Shown here: positions 1 to 12,400 of the stretch, piece by piece | Layout of the letters: every line of letters begins with the position of its first letter | Numbering within the stretch: position 1 is the first letter of the stretch | Origin: Saposhnikovia divaricata | Taxonomy: Eukaryota > Streptophyta > Magnoliopsida > Apiales > Apiaceae | DNA: 64,000 bases | Direction: 5' to 3' | NCBI GenBank assembly: GCA_036435485.1 | Contig: CM071596.1 | Span: forward strand, 14,846,001 to 14,910,000 | Program-made: the position numbers and the translations under genes | Notes under the pieces: model-generated | What the model saw: the letters and a program-made list of their open reading frames with translations, nothing else | Database searches by the model: none | What the model was told of the DNA's origin: nothing

Positions 1-1857
1 ACCTCCTACCTCTCCATCTCCTTGGTCCAACCTAGATAGATGATCAGCTACCAAATTCTCGCACCCCTTCTTATCTTGAATCTCAAGATCAAATTCCTGA
101 AGTAAAAGAATCCAACGAACTAGACGAGGTTTGGCATCCTTCTTCGTCATCAAGAAACGAATAGCAGCATGATCCGAATAGACAATCACCTTAGACCCAA
201 CAAGATAGGATCTGAATTTATCAAGTGCAAATACCACTGCGAGTAGCTCTTTCTCCGTAGTGGAATAGTTGATTTGTGCATCATCAAGAGTCTTGCTTGC
301 ATAAGCTATCACGTTCATCCGCTTATCCTTCTTCTGTCCAAGAACAACACCCACAACATAGTCACTAGCATCACACATGAGCTCAAATGGCAAGCTCCAA
401 TTGGGAGATGTAACTATGGGTGCAGAAGTAAGTTCCTTCTTCAACCTGTTAAAAGCATCAAGACAACTTTCATCAAAGTCAAAAACACGATCCTTTTCGA
501 GAAGATTGCAGAGTGGCCGAGCTAACTTGGAGAAGTCCTTGATGAACCGTCGATAAAAACCAGCATGCCCAAGAAAGCTTCGAATACCTTTCACAGATGA
601 AGGTGGTGGCAATTTTTCAATAACTTCAATTTTTGCTCTATCGACCTCTATGCCTTTAAAAGAGATTTTATGCCCAAGCACAATGCCTTCCTTCACCATG
701 AAGTGACATTTTTCCCAATTAAGAACAAGATTCGTTTCAGTACATCTATGCAACACCTTTGATAAACTGGCTAAACAGGATTCAAAGGAAGAACCATATA
801 CAGTAAAGTCATCCATGAATACCTCCATGTCTCTCCCTATAAAATCTGAGAAAATGTGGTTCATGAGCCGTTGAAACGTTGAAGGACCATTACACAAACC
901 AAAAGGAAGCCTCCGATAAGCAAAAGTGCCATAAGGACAAGTAAAGGCAGTCTTCTCTTGATCTTCGGGTGCAATAGGAATCTGAAAGTAACCCGAGAAT
1001 CCATCCAGAAAGTTGTAATACTCATTACCCGCCAACCTTTCGAGCATTTGATCAATGAATGGGAGGGGAAAGTGATCTTTGCGAGTAGCGTTATTCAACT
1101 TCCTATAGTCAATGCAAACTCTCCAACCTGTTACTGTTCTCATGGGAATTAATTCATTCTTCTCATTGTGAACAACAGTCATCCCACCTTTCTTAGGCAC
1201 AACATGAATAGGACTAACCCATTTACTGTGTGGAACCGAATATATGATACCAGCATCAAGCAACTTTTTGATTTCTTTCTTCACCACCTCTTGCAAATTC
1301 GGATTCAATCTTCTTTGTCCCTCAATCACAGGCTTATGATCATCTTCTAAGGCTATTCTATGCATGCAAAGAGCAGGGCTAATTCCCTTGATATCTTGAA
1401 TTGTCCAACCAATAGCTGATTTATATTGCCGAAGAACATGTAATAATTTTTCTAGCTCATCATCACTAAGCAAGGCTGAAACTACCACAGGATATGTATC
1501 ATTAGGACCAAGAAAGGCATACCTCAAATTAGCAGGTAGAGGTTTAAGTTCCACCTGTGGTGCCTCTGAAAGTGTAAAAACCATCTCAACTTCTGTGTCT
1601 CGAACAACAAGTTCTTCTTCTTCTACTCCATCATCTAACACCCGTTCTGCTCCCATGAAGTGTTCATTTTCTAGCTGCACAATTTCATCAACTCTGTCAA
1701 CAGTAAAACAAGTTGCTCCAAAAGGAGGCATCTTCATTGCTCTGTTCAGATCAAATTCCACTTTGTTCTCGCCAACATTCAATGTCAATTTTCCAGCTTT
1801 AACATCGATTGTAGTGCCAGCAGTAGCCAAGAATGGCCTTCCCAAGATAATGGGTAT
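1..1857 (-). CDS. Element B pol: protease end, reverse transcriptase, RNase H (partial, open)
   Basis: Reading the minus strand from 1857 to 1 gives one uninterrupted frame of about 619 codons that runs off the window. It begins with the protease end (IPIILGRPFLAT), followed by a linker, RT and RNase H. RT landmarks are the KWVSPIHVVPKKGG region, WRVCIDYRKLN, LDGFSGYFQI and the catalytic FMDDF box at about 804-818. RNase H shows MCDASDYVVG, TTEKELLAVV and VYSDHAAIRF, then ends with ADHLSRL near 30-50. RT copies the element RNA and RNase H removes the template strand in the virus-like particle. The frame is intact although B's gag is broken, so B cannot supply its own capsid but could once have encoded an active RT. 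It has no start codon here because it is the downstream part of a gag-pol frame split by element C. Confidence 0.9.
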   Translation of the reverse strand, partial: MPIILGRPFLATAGTTIDVKAGKLTLNVGENKVEFDLNRAMKMPPFGATCFTVDRVDEIVQLENEHFMGAERVLDDGVEEEELVVRDTEVEMVFTLSEAPQVELKPLPANLRYAFLGPNDTYPVVVSALLSDDELEKLLHVLRQYKSAIGWTIQDIKGISPALCMHRIALEDDHKPVIEGQRRLNPNLQEVVKKEIKKLLDAGIIYSVPHSKWVSPIHVVPKKGGMTVVHNEKNELIPMRTVTGWRVCIDYRKLNNATRKDHFPLPFIDQMLERLAGNEYYNFLDGFSGYFQIPIAPEDQEKTAFTCPYGTFAYRRLPFGLCNGPSTFQRLMNHIFSDFIGRDMEVFMDDFTVYGSSFESCLASLSKVLHRCTETNLVLNWEKCHFMVKEGIVLGHKISFKGIEVDRAKIEVIEKLPPPSSVKGIRSFLGHAGFYRRFIKDFSKLARPLCNLLEKDRVFDFDESCLDAFNRLKKELTSAPIVTSPNWSLPFELMCDASDYVVGVVLGQKKDKRMNVIAYASKTLDDAQINYSTTEKELLAVVFALDKFRSYLVGSKVIVYSDHAAIRFLMTKKDAKPRLVRWILLLQEFDLEIQDKKGCENLVADHLSRLDQGDGEVGG

Positions 1858-4211
1858 TGATAAGTGCATAATTTTGCATATTTTTATTGCCTATTTATTG
1901 TTTGAATTCGTATTTTAATAAATTATTTTGTTGCATTTCAGGAAAATTCGAGAAAACTGAAGAAATGGCAAAATAAAGAAATAAATGACAAAAGAAGAAA
2001 AAGAAGGACCAAAACAAGAAGAAAAGGAAAAGCAAGGGGTGGAGGTGCATTTTTGTAGCCTACCAAAATGGATGGCCAAGATTTAGCCAACCCAAAACCA
2101 AATGTATGGCTAGGATTAATCCTTACCAAACCTAAACCCTAATTATTTCCTATAAATAGCCTCCTCATCTTCACTTGTAAAACACATTACATTAGGCATT
2201 AGGCCTTAGAATTAAAATTTGGTTCATCTCCAAAACTCCTAGTTGTAATTTTTAATTTTCTTGTAAACACTTTTCATTTCTATGCAATTCATTTAATTCC
2301 TTGCATTTCACTTTCATTTCTCTCTTTCATATTTATTTTGTTATTTTCGTAAATTCTCGGGTGGATAAAGTTGCAACGCTAACCACATGGGATTGAAAGT
2401 AACGATTTAAAGAATTTGTTTTCGTAATTTTTAATTTTCGTTTTAATATTAATTACCCCCTTTAATTCTCCATTTTATTGTGGGCCCTTATTATTGTTAA
2501 TTATAGAACTATATTTTTATGTTTTATGTGTTAAAATAAAAAAAAAACTAAAAACAAATTTCACAAAAATATTAATGATTTTTAATTTTTAATTACTTGT
2601 CTTTATTTATGTAAATTCGAAGTGAAGATTTTCATCCCCTGTTCTTGAATCTTGTTTTTCTATTTCCTTCTTCCCAAACAAAATCACCTCTTCTTCTTAC
2701 CTTGTCTCTCCCTTCGCTGCAAATCCTCTCCCCATCTCCTCTCTTCTAATTACTCGTACCCTTTTCCCTTGGTTTAATCAAAACCAAACATTACTCTCTC
2801 CCTCTCCTGTTCTCAGTTAAAACGCAACCCACCTCCCTCTCTTTTCTTCTATTTCGACTGCAACATCCAACCCACCAATTTCTTTCCCAATTTGCTTCTT
2901 CTAATTGCTATGTGTATCACGCCCACCATTTTTTTGTTGTTGTCTGAGTTTTCATTGGTTCTGAGTTTGTGTAAGTTTGTGTAAATTGTTGTCAAGTCAT
3001 TTTGCTACAATGGGTTCGAATTCTTGTTAAGTTTATTTGAGTCCTGATTCTTTGTTTCGAGTTATGATGCTGAGTCGACCGAGTCGATGGTTTTGCAGTG
3101 TTCGAATTCTCGTTTATTCTAGTTTTTGATGTTTGTCGAGTTTGCTGATCTTCGGAGTTGTTTGCTAAGTTATAGTTTTATTGAGTTGCATTGTGAATAC
3201 TGAGCTGCTGTAGTCTATGTTCTTGCGAGTTTTATTTTCATTGAAGTCCAAGTTTGTCGAGTTTTCTTATTTTTATTACATTTTAGTTTGTGGACTGTTG
3301 AGCTGAATGTTTTTGGTTTTTGATTACTAAGTTGCTGAGTTTATGAGTTCGTAGATTTTCATTGAGTTTCGTTAATTCAAGTTCTATCAAGTTAATGTTG
3401 TCAGAATCAGTTTAATGCCGAGTTGCTTGAGTTTTGGTATAGTTCGAGTCGCAATTTTTTGGAGATTAAGAGAAAGAATTTGATTGTGCAAGTCTCATTT
3501 GTTTCCGCTGGGTTATGCATAGTATTGTTGTGTGTTCGAATCGTTTGACTTGCTGCAAACTAAGTTTTTTTTTATATATTGTTTCTGCTTCTGAGTTTGA
3601 ATTCACAGCGGTGTTTGAGTTCTCGCCGTTCGTTTTGTTCACAGTATTGTTTTCGCTTGATTTCTGTTTTGTCGAATTTCCTGAGTTTGCGAGCTAGATT
3701 TTGTACTGAGTTTTAGTGTATTGCTTTGTGTTATGAATTAGTGAAGTCACGAATTTTTGGCTAATTTGTTACGAAAAAGTAAAATTTTATTTTCTAAATT
3801 TTCTGTAAATGAATATTTTTTTAATTTGTAAAAAAAATTAATAATAATAATTCAAAATAATTTTCAAATTCAGAATTTTTAATAGTGATTTAATCTTTGT
3901 TTTTGATTAATTTGATTAAAAATAGAGTAATTAATTTGTTTATTAGTAATTTAGAAATTAAGAATGGTTAATTTTTCCGATTTTAATTTGTGACATTTAA
4001 AATTAAGTTAGATTCTCTTTTTGTAATAACTTAAATTTACTTTAGGAATTAAATAGTATAAAATCAAATTTTCAAAATCACCCTTTCTGATTCGCCTAAA
4101 TTAAAAGTTAAGGTTAGCGAAATGAATATTATTCCCTGTGGATCGAATCATAAATATTAAAACGATGATCGTGCGCTTGCGATATTAAATTGTCATGTTT
4201 TCGGCACATCA
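1858..4211 (+). repeat. Element C 5' LTR
   Basis: It begins TGATAAGTGCATA and ends CGGCACATCA, directly before the primer site. It is repeated at 9221-10294 joined to 25895-27176 with about 15 substitutions. The part at 2940-3700 is unusually G+T-rich with many GAGTT motifs. A TATA box is at 2151-2158. Small ORFs in this stretch recur in the other LTR copy and are not genes. Confidence 0.95.
2151..2158 (+). promoter_or_regulatory. Putative TATA box of element C 5' LTR
   Basis: The sequence TATAAATA lies in the LTR upstream of CTCATCTTCACTTG, a plausible start region. The same box is conserved in the 3' LTR copy at about 9514. Position and sequence fit a plant Pol II core promoter; no transcription evidence is available. 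Confidence 0.6.
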
Positions 4212-4217
4212 AGTTTT

Positions 4218-4234
4218 TGGCGCCGCTGCCGGGG
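4218..4234 (+). other. Element C primer-binding site
   Basis: TGGCGCCGCTGCCGGGG follows the 5' LTR end after a short gap. It matches the primer site typical of Athila/Tat Gypsy elements, which is usually attributed to tRNA-Asp. The same 17-mer occurs on the minus strand for element B at 29264-29280. Confidence 0.85.
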
Positions 4235-4972
4235 AATTAATTATTTTTCACGCCTTAATATTTAATTTTTCGGATTAGTTTTATTTCTTGCCTTAATTTT
4301 TTATTTCGTTTTTTTTTCAGGAAAGTGTGAAATATCGGGACTCTTCTCTCGGAGCGCGGAAAGATTGGAATTTCTGGAAGCGTGTTTCGGTAACCCGTAT
4401 CTCCCACTTTTCATCTTTTTATTTTAGAAAATCACAAAAAAAAAATTCAAAAATCAAAAATCAAAATAAAATTATTTGTAAATACATAATTGTTGCATCA
4501 TGCATTTAATCACCTAGGGCACATCATTTAGATTTTTATTTTCTTGTTTTTAATTTTTCGTACCTTATAAATTGTGGTGATTGCTGGAGGACCCAATGGT
4601 ACGTTAAATTTCTTCTTTCTTTTAGTTAAAACACGTAGTGTAAGCATCCATAATTGTTTATAGTTTTGTATATATATCGTTGTTTGTTGCATTAATTAGA
4701 CGTTTGCCCCTAGGATTTCACGTTCAATTAGAAAGGTGCCTAAAAATAAACGTAATTAAGACTTATTCATGACCTTCAGTGTCTAAGGTTCGCCTGGCTG
4801 TTAAGATTCGGTGTCTAAGTGACGAGTTTGGCCTCTTGGCAATGCCTGCTCTAATCTGGCCGAATCGGTCTGAATAATTCTTAATTTACGAAATTTTTAG
4901 TGTGTCTTAAGGTTAGATCTTTCTTTTGATTTTTCACCCTTTGTTTTGTGTGCTTAATTTTTCGCAAATTAT
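4235..4972 (+). other. Element C untranslated leader
   Basis: About 740 bp between the primer site and the first gag methionine. It is AT-rich with no coding motif. It presumably holds the packaging region of the element RNA, but no specific signal can be pointed to. Confidence 0.5.
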
Positions 4973-7942
4973 TTGCTACGTGTTTTCCTTTCGTGGTTTA
5001 TGCGAACTACTTGGATTAGGGATATTTCTTCTAGACTAGTGAGATCATTCGAGATTTCTTCATCACCCGATTCCGAGTCTTTAGATAATTCCGAACCAGT
5101 AGTAACCATGGCCATATCTCTTAAGGACCGTTGCTATCCCACCCGCTCCGCTCAACCCTCGTGTATCACTCTTCCACCGGTTACTGGTAATAATTTTGAG
5201 ATTAAAGCCCATCACATTAGCATGTTACCAAAATTTACCGGGAGCGACGGTGAGGATCCCTATCTTTTTCTTCATGAATTCGAGGAGGTTTGTGCCTTAC
5301 AAAAACTCCAACAATTAACCGAGGACTCAATTAGGCTTAGACTCATTAATTTCGCGCTTAAAGAAAATGCTAAGAAATGGTTGTATAGTCTTCCCGTTAA
5401 TTCTATTTCCACGTGGGAGGGATTTGTGGTAATGTTTCTAAAAAAATATTTTCCTAATCACAAGACTACGAGAATTACAAATGAAATAAATCAATTTCAT
5501 CAAAAAGAAAATGAGTCTTTTTGGAAATTATTTGATCGTTTCAAAAGTCTTTTATCACAATGCCCCCACCACGGAATAGAAAAATAGAGACTATGCAAAA
5601 TTGTTTACGAAGCCTTGGATAGTCGAACCACTGCCTTATTAGAGTCAATGTGTCAAGGTAAATTCATGGAAAAAGATGAGGACGAAGGGTGGGAATTTTT
5701 TGAAGAGTTAGCCGAGAAGACTATGTTGTGGGAGTCCACTAGGGAACCAAATAAGTCTACCGAATCATCTAGTTCATCTTCTAGGGGTCTGCATTCAATT
5801 GGAAGTAACATGGCAACCGATGCCAAGTTAGCCACCCTTACTAGGCGACTCGAAGCCCTAGAAACGCATAGTGGTCCCTCAAACATGTCTACGAACCAGA
5901 ATCAAGGGGTGCAAAGTTTCCAAGATTTTCAACAGATCAATGCGGTGTTTCAACCAAACCCTAGGAATGATCCTTTTGCACCTACATACAATCCCGGTTG
6001 GAAGAATCACCCAAATTTCTCGTGGAACCAGGGCCAAAATTTTCAATCTCCGCCACCTTCTTTTCAACCTTTTGTTCAAAGGCCCAATCAGAATTCTTAC
6101 TCACCTCCAAACCAAGGACCTTTTCCAAACCCAACTCAAAATCATGGTCCTATTCCGACTCAAACAACCGCCCACCCTCCCGGCTTTCATGAGTCAGATA
6201 AGCGACTTACTTCGTTGGAAAAGAGTCTTGATGCGCTTTTAAAATCAACAACTAATTTGGCTCAATCTCAACAAGCCTTCATGCAGACCATGACTCAAGA
6301 TAGGCAAATTTTGAACGCTAGTACTCAAGCCATATCTAAGTTGGAAGTTCAAGTGAGTCAGTTAGCCAACACCATGAGTGAGCGTGAGAAGAATAAATTC
6401 CCAAGTCAACCTGAGGTAAACCCTAGATTCCCCCTTAACCAAAGACCTCCTGAAAGTATTAATGCCATAATTTCTTTAAGGTCGGGGAATCAAGTTGACA
6501 ATCAAGTAGGTGTCGAGTCTCCAGAAAAAGAGGAAGAGTCAAATGTTGAATCTGACCACAACATTAATCACCCAACTCCTGATTCAACAGAATCTTCTCA
6601 TAAACCTTCCTCATCTTCCCAAATACCTTTTTCCTCTTCACCTACCAAATCTTCATCTGATACTCCACTTCCAAAATCCCTTCCCGATGTGTCTAATGAG
6701 CTAGTCTTTAAGCCAAAAGCTCCGTATCCTCAAAGACTCCTCCTTCCCAAGCAATCGGCTCAAGTAGACAAAATTCTGGAAGTTTTCAAGCAAGTCGAGA
6801 TAAACATTCCTCTTTTAGATGCCATTCAACAAATTCCTTCATATGCCAAGTGTCTAAAAGATTTGTGTACGCATAAGCGAACCACCCAAGTCCCTAAGAA
6901 AGCCTTCTTGACGTCCCAATTGAGCTCAATTCTTTCTAACCAAATTCCCGTGAAGTACAAGGACCCCGGTTGTCCAACTATTTCATGTGTCATAGGTAAT
7001 ACTTTCGTGGACAAGGCTTTACTTGACTTAGGCGCTATTGTTAATCTCCTCCCATTTTCGGTCTATCAAACCTTAGGTTTAGGCGAGCTCAAAAAGACCA
7101 ATATGACACTTCAACTTGCCGATCGTTCTATAAAAATGCCCAAGGGATTAATTGAAGATGTCTTGATTAAATTTGGTGATTTTATCTTTCCGGTTGACTT
7201 TGTTGTCCTCGAGACTCAACCCGTCATGAATTCCAAGAACCAAATTCCTGTCATCTTAGGAAGACCTTTTCTTGCTACATCCAATGCCTTGATCAATTGT
7301 AGGAACGGTTCGATGAAACTCACTTTCGGTAACATGACCATTGACCTTAATATTTTCAATGTAGGGAAAGAACCCAATGAGCTTTATGAACCATCAATAG
7401 GGGTTAACGTGGTCAACAAGTTTACCACATGGTCTAGTTTCGAGGATAGTGAAATTGAGTCTCTTCTCGTTGAGGATTTCAAAGTCAACCCTGAGTCTAA
7501 TCGAGAGTATGCTGATTCGTTAAGGGATACGACTTCGGAAGAAATGTTGAGAGAATTAGATGCGATTTGTTCTCCGTGGGAGACCCCATCCGAGATTGTT
7601 AGTAGTGAGCCTGTCATTGAGAGTCCCGTTGCACCACATCCACCTGCATTTGATTTGATTGTTTATCATCCCGAGTTTGATCAACAGCCTTTAGGAGGAA
7701 CCGGACCCTCATCTTTTGTCATTCCTAGTGGTTCGAACCCTAACCAGACTTTCATTGTCCATAATCTCCTTAAACAAAATAAAGAAGTTTCAAGTTGGTT
7801 TAGGGTGAACACCAGTGATTCTTGTTCTAATAGGTTGCATGATCCCACGCTGATTGAGAAAGGCTGTTCTAATCAAAATTTTCAAATATGTCTTGATCTT
7901 TTCTCGCAGCTTCACCCAAAGTTTCCTACCGGCATCGGCTGA
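4973..7942 (+). pseudogene. Element C gag-protease, one in-frame stop
   Basis: Two open stretches in the same frame (4973-5587, 204 codons; 5615-7942, 775 codons) are separated by a TAG at 5585-5587. The first carries the retrotransposon gag core (YLFLHEFEEVCALQ, WLYSLP, FLKKYFPNHKT, CPHHGIEK). The TAG falls where related gags have a tryptophan, so a TGG to TAG change is likely. The second stretch holds the gag C-terminus, a long Pro/Gln/Ser-rich linker, and an aspartic protease around codons 460-580 (LLDLGAIVNLLP, then VILGRPFLATSNALIN). No CCHC knuckle is seen. The frame stops before any RT. A methionine at 5108 is an alternative start. The product would form capsid and process it in trans-complemented particles. 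Confidence 0.85.
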
Positions 7943-9220
7943 TTCGGTTTTGTTACTTTGCCTCCCCTCGTAAAGTCCAGGTATGGGGGAGGAATTGTGT
8001 GCGTAAGTTAGTTGTTTTTAATATCCGTTCAGTCTCCATCATCCCTTGTCAGGTATAATCTCCTCATTTCTTTTGCATTTGCATACATTGAGGACAATGC
8101 ATGATTTAGGTATGGGGGAGGGTTTTAGTGTAAATACATAAAAATTGAAAAATCCAAAAAAATTGAAAAAATTTTAAAAATCCAAAAATAGAGTTATTTT
8201 AGCTTAGTTGTCCTTCCCACTCTTTAAATTCTAGAACTAGTTGGTGTTGACTATTTTTCGAAAATTATATGTATAATGCCTTTAGATGATTTGAACGTAG
8301 TCAAGTAAGGTTTTCCTCATGAAACTTGTGTCGAACAAATTTTTGCTTAAAAGACCAAGACGACACATTTGCACAAGACTTTTGATGGAAGAATTGTATA
8401 GGAATGTTATTCGATACCTGAGAGAGAACCCACATGTTAGAACAATGTCGAATCAAACCTTTGCGAAATTTGGTTCCTATAGTGTCAAAAAAAAAAAAAA
8501 GTCAATAAATGTTTGTAATTGTTGAATGCTAGTGTAATTTGGTAATAATAAATTCTTAGTAGGGAAATCGGCTAGGTTGAGCTCATTAATAACCCGAGTA
8601 AGTAAGTCCGAGGGGACTTTGTGCCTATCAACCTAAGGTCCTTTGTGATCTGGGATTGTTGACCTAAAACTCGCTAAATGGGTATTGATGCATAAGTCTT
8701 TTGGGACCTCAACCATTGCACAGTCGGACTAACTACTAAGAACGTGAAGTTTGGCTAGATACTTGTTTTGATAGAGATTGGGTCAGTTCAATATTGGTTG
8801 AAAAAGAGAAAATGTTCGTATGCAGTTAATCCATCACATGCCTTAAATTCACTACACACCTTGGGATTTTTTGTAAATTTTTAGTCTAATCATGTGGATT
8901 GTGGGAACCTATAACTTGGATATTATTAGAATAATCTTTAAGGCATATATTTTCCTACAAAATTGTTTTGTTGACACCAATGAAAGCTAGAGTAAAAGAG
9001 GAAAGTTGGATACTTGCTGATTTATCTCAAAGATTTTATGGGTATATCTTCTGTAAACCCTTAGGAGACAACACTCCTCCTGTAGAGATCGTCTATAGGT
9101 TTAACGGGTTGGTAAACCTAAAATTACCCGTCACACCTACGAAAAGGAGTATAGGACTTTTTATCTAGATTTTCTTTTTGTTTTACTCGAGGACGAGCAA
9201 AAGATAGGTATGGGGGCATT
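7943..9220 (+). other. Element C 3' non-coding region with repeated PPT-like motifs
   Basis: No recognisable protein is encoded. The stretch AGGTATGGGGG occurs at about 7980, at about 8109, and immediately upstream of the 3' LTR. The second copy sits in a block (ACATTGAGGACAATGCATG, then the purine motif) that I know from the region between pol and the 3' LTR of Athila elements. This suggests that pol was deleted cleanly between about 7942 and 7980. Small ORFs at 8319-8525 and 8968-9168 look random. Confidence 0.6.
9203..9220 (+). other. Element C polypurine tract
   Basis: GATAGGTATGGGGGCATT abuts the 3' LTR start. Its position and purine run fit the plus-strand DNA primer. Confidence 0.75.
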
Positions 9221-10294
9221 TGATAAGTGCATAATTTTGCATATTTTTATTGCCTATTTATTGTTTGAATTCGTATTTTAATAAATTATTTTGTTGCATT
9301 TCAGGAAAATTCGAGAAAACTGAAGAAATGGCAAAATAAAGAAATAAATGACAAAAGAAGAAAAAGAAGGACCAAAACAAGAAGAAAAGGAAAAGCAAGG
9401 GGTGGAGGTGCATTTTTGTAGCCTACCAAAATGGATGGCCAAGATTTAGCCAACCCAAAACCAAATGTATAGCTAGGATTAATCCTTACCAAACCTAAAC
9501 CCTAATTATTTCCTATAAATAGCCTCCTCATCTTCACTTGTAAAACACATTACATTAGGCATTAGGCCTTAGAATTAAAATTTGGTTCATCTCCAAAACT
9601 CCTAGTTGTAATTTTTAATTTTCTTGTAAACACTTTTCATTTCTATGCAATTCATTTAATTCCTTGCATTTCACTTTCATTTCTCTCTTTCATATTTATT
9701 TTGTTATTTTCTTAAATTCTCGGGTGGATAAAGTAGCAACGCTAACCACATGGGATTGAAAGTAACGATTTAAAGAATTTGTTTTCGTAATTTTTAATTT
9801 TCGTTTTAATATTAATTACCCCCTTTAATTCTCCATTTTATTGTGGGCCCTTATTATTGTTAATTATAGAACTATATTTTTATGTTTTATGTGTTAAAAT
9901 AAAAAAAAACTAAAAATAAATTTCACAAAAATATTAATGATTTTTAATTTTTAATTACTTGTCTTTATTTATGTAAATTCGAAGTGAAGATTTTCATCCC
10001 CTGTTCTTGAATCTTGTTTTTCTATTTCCTTCTTCCCAAACAAAATCACTTCTTCTTCTTACCTTGTCTCTCCCTTCGCTGCAAATCCTCTCCCCATCTC
10101 CTCTCTTCTAATTACTCGTACCCTTTTCCCTTGGTTTAATCAAAACCAAACATTACTCTCTCCCTCTCCTGTTCTCAGTTAAAACGCAACCCACCTCCCT
10201 CTCTTTTCTTCTATTTCGACTGCAACATCCAACCCACCAATTTCTTTCCCAATTTGCTTCTTCTAATTGCTATGTGTATCACGCCCACCATTTT
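9221..10294 (+). repeat. Element C 3' LTR, first segment
   Basis: The first 1074 bp of the 3' LTR are nearly identical to 1858-2930. The LTR breaks at a T-run where element D inserted. The TATA box at about 9514 is retained. The remainder resumes at 25890. Confidence 0.95.
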
Positions 10295-11639
10295 TGTAAC
10301 ACCCCCAGATCCGGGGTCCGGGATCCGGTGGTTACGGTTTCCAATTCTGTCCACAACAATTGAACTTTCCTTAATCATAAAATAAATTACGTCTCTATAA
10401 CCCAACACAACAATATAAAACACACCCGTTATAGTCCCAGAGGTGAAATCAGAGTAACAATCAAATTTTTATTAATCACATTATGGGTTCTTACAATCCA
10501 AAAGAATTTCAATATAATACATACTCTTTGCCATCCATTTACATGAGTCATACTAGACCATATTCTTGGTACTTGAAAGAATAAATATACCCTACCAATA
10601 GCTTCTTCTTCAGCTCTGGTAGTCTCATCGTCCTCGCCCGCGTCGAGTGCGCCTTGTGCGAGTCATCTGGTCTAGCTGTTGTTGTGATATAATAATAAAG
10701 CAAGGGTGAGCAATAGCCCACCAACAATAATAGATAACTGAACGATAATGTATAACAGTTCAAAAGTATCTTTCAAACCATATGCCATGCATTTACGGAA
10801 ATGATGCCAGTATAATATGAACGATGAAGTTACAAGGTAACTTAAAGTATTTGTTTGTAGAAATATCTGCTACATCAAAAGTAAGTGAGATATTCTCATT
10901 GTTATTAAGAAGAGGAACTTGCATGAAAAGGTTGCAATTCCAGTTTTGAACACTTTTCCAGCTCTGCCAACAGTAATCATGTTGCAGGAAATAAATAAGT
11001 TTGGATGATGAACCAATGATGGAGTATTCACCGCGCCCGCTGTTCCAATCTTGATGATCAGTCGAGATCGTACAGCTCAATTTAGATTTACTACCGGTAG
11101 AAGGAAGAACTGACGGCTTTACTTGTATACCGCCTTACTAGCTCTCCCCGGCCAACGGTTGGGCCAAAGGGGATGGACCGGCGCTACTCGGCCTCTTACA
11201 CGACTCCTAGTTCAAATAGAATTCATGATTCTGAATGTAACGTTCGTCCCCCTTTCCCCAAGTATAATACTTGTTGATAAGACTCCACAAAGTAGTCGTA
11301 TCTAGTTGGAAAGGAAAATTTACCAATAACTCCCAAGCTATTACTTGGTAACGGATATCAACTTGTTCCAGTAATCTTACCCCTCGAAAGATGAGAAGGT
11401 AAGCAACGACTTAATAAGTCAACAGCACCCGAGTTGCGGGTGAAGGGAATACTTTATGACCGGGAAGTCGACAAGATAAATAACATTTTCCAAGTAAGCT
11501 TCCCTTATTATTAAGGAGGTAGACTCAAAGAAGAATGATGTCCGAGAACCTTTCTTGATATAAGATTAATAATAATATGACTCCGAGATATTTTCTGTAA
11601 TAAGCGAAGAAGATAAACCTTATCGAGATTATTCTGAGT

Positions 11640-12400
11640 ATGGAATAAATATTCAGAGAATATTTATTGAGTTAAAATATTTAAAGAATATTTGGGAATA
11701 TGAAAGAATATCTTTGATCAGAGTATTTCTCAAAATAATCCCTGAAGAAATATCAGGAGAATATTTATTGCATAATTAAATAATCAAATGAATATTCAAA
11801 GTAATATTCATTACTTAATAAGTCCTGAAAGGAATATTTAAAATATTTAAAATAATATTCGATGATTAAATAGAACCCTGATGAATATTCAAAATAATAT
11901 TCATAATTAATTAGGAATTTAAATGAATATTGATAAAGTAATATTCATTTCATGAATAATATTCTAAATGAATATCAAGTAATATTCATTTAGTAATCCA
12001 AGCCTTAAAGGAATATTCGATATAATATTCGATAAGTAAGTCAAGCTTCAGATGAATATTGAAGATAATATTCATCAAGTACTTAATACCTTAATGAATT
12101 TTCAAAAGTAATATTTATTTAATAAAATAATATTCTAAATGAATGTCCACATAATATTCATTTAGTAATCTCATCTTAGGAGAGTATTCGAAATAATAAT
12201 CGATAATCAACTCGACTCTGAATGAATATTGACAAATATTATTCGTCGAATGATTACGTTCAAATAATTATTTGAAGTAAGGATCATTAAAATAAATAAT
12301 CTCGAACGAATATTCAATAATATTCGTCGCCCGAATAATAGAAAATATTTACTTAAATATTTTCCTCCGAAGTAATCTCGATATATCAAGGAATATTGAC
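11640..12400. repeat. Array of short inverted repeats (GAATATT...AATATTC) in left LTR of D
   Basis: Over roughly 760 bp, pairs such as GAATATT and AATATTC recur every 50-70 bp, separated by 5-20 bp. Each pair can fold into a short hairpin. Units are diverged, for example around 11790, 11885, 11930 and 12060. The array is conserved at 22138-22898 in the other LTR. Confidence 0.8.

Noticed and set aside
8319..9168. Two small ORFs in element C's 3' region as env-like remnants
   Set aside because: No motif, composition or similarity to the third ORFs of A or E supports this.
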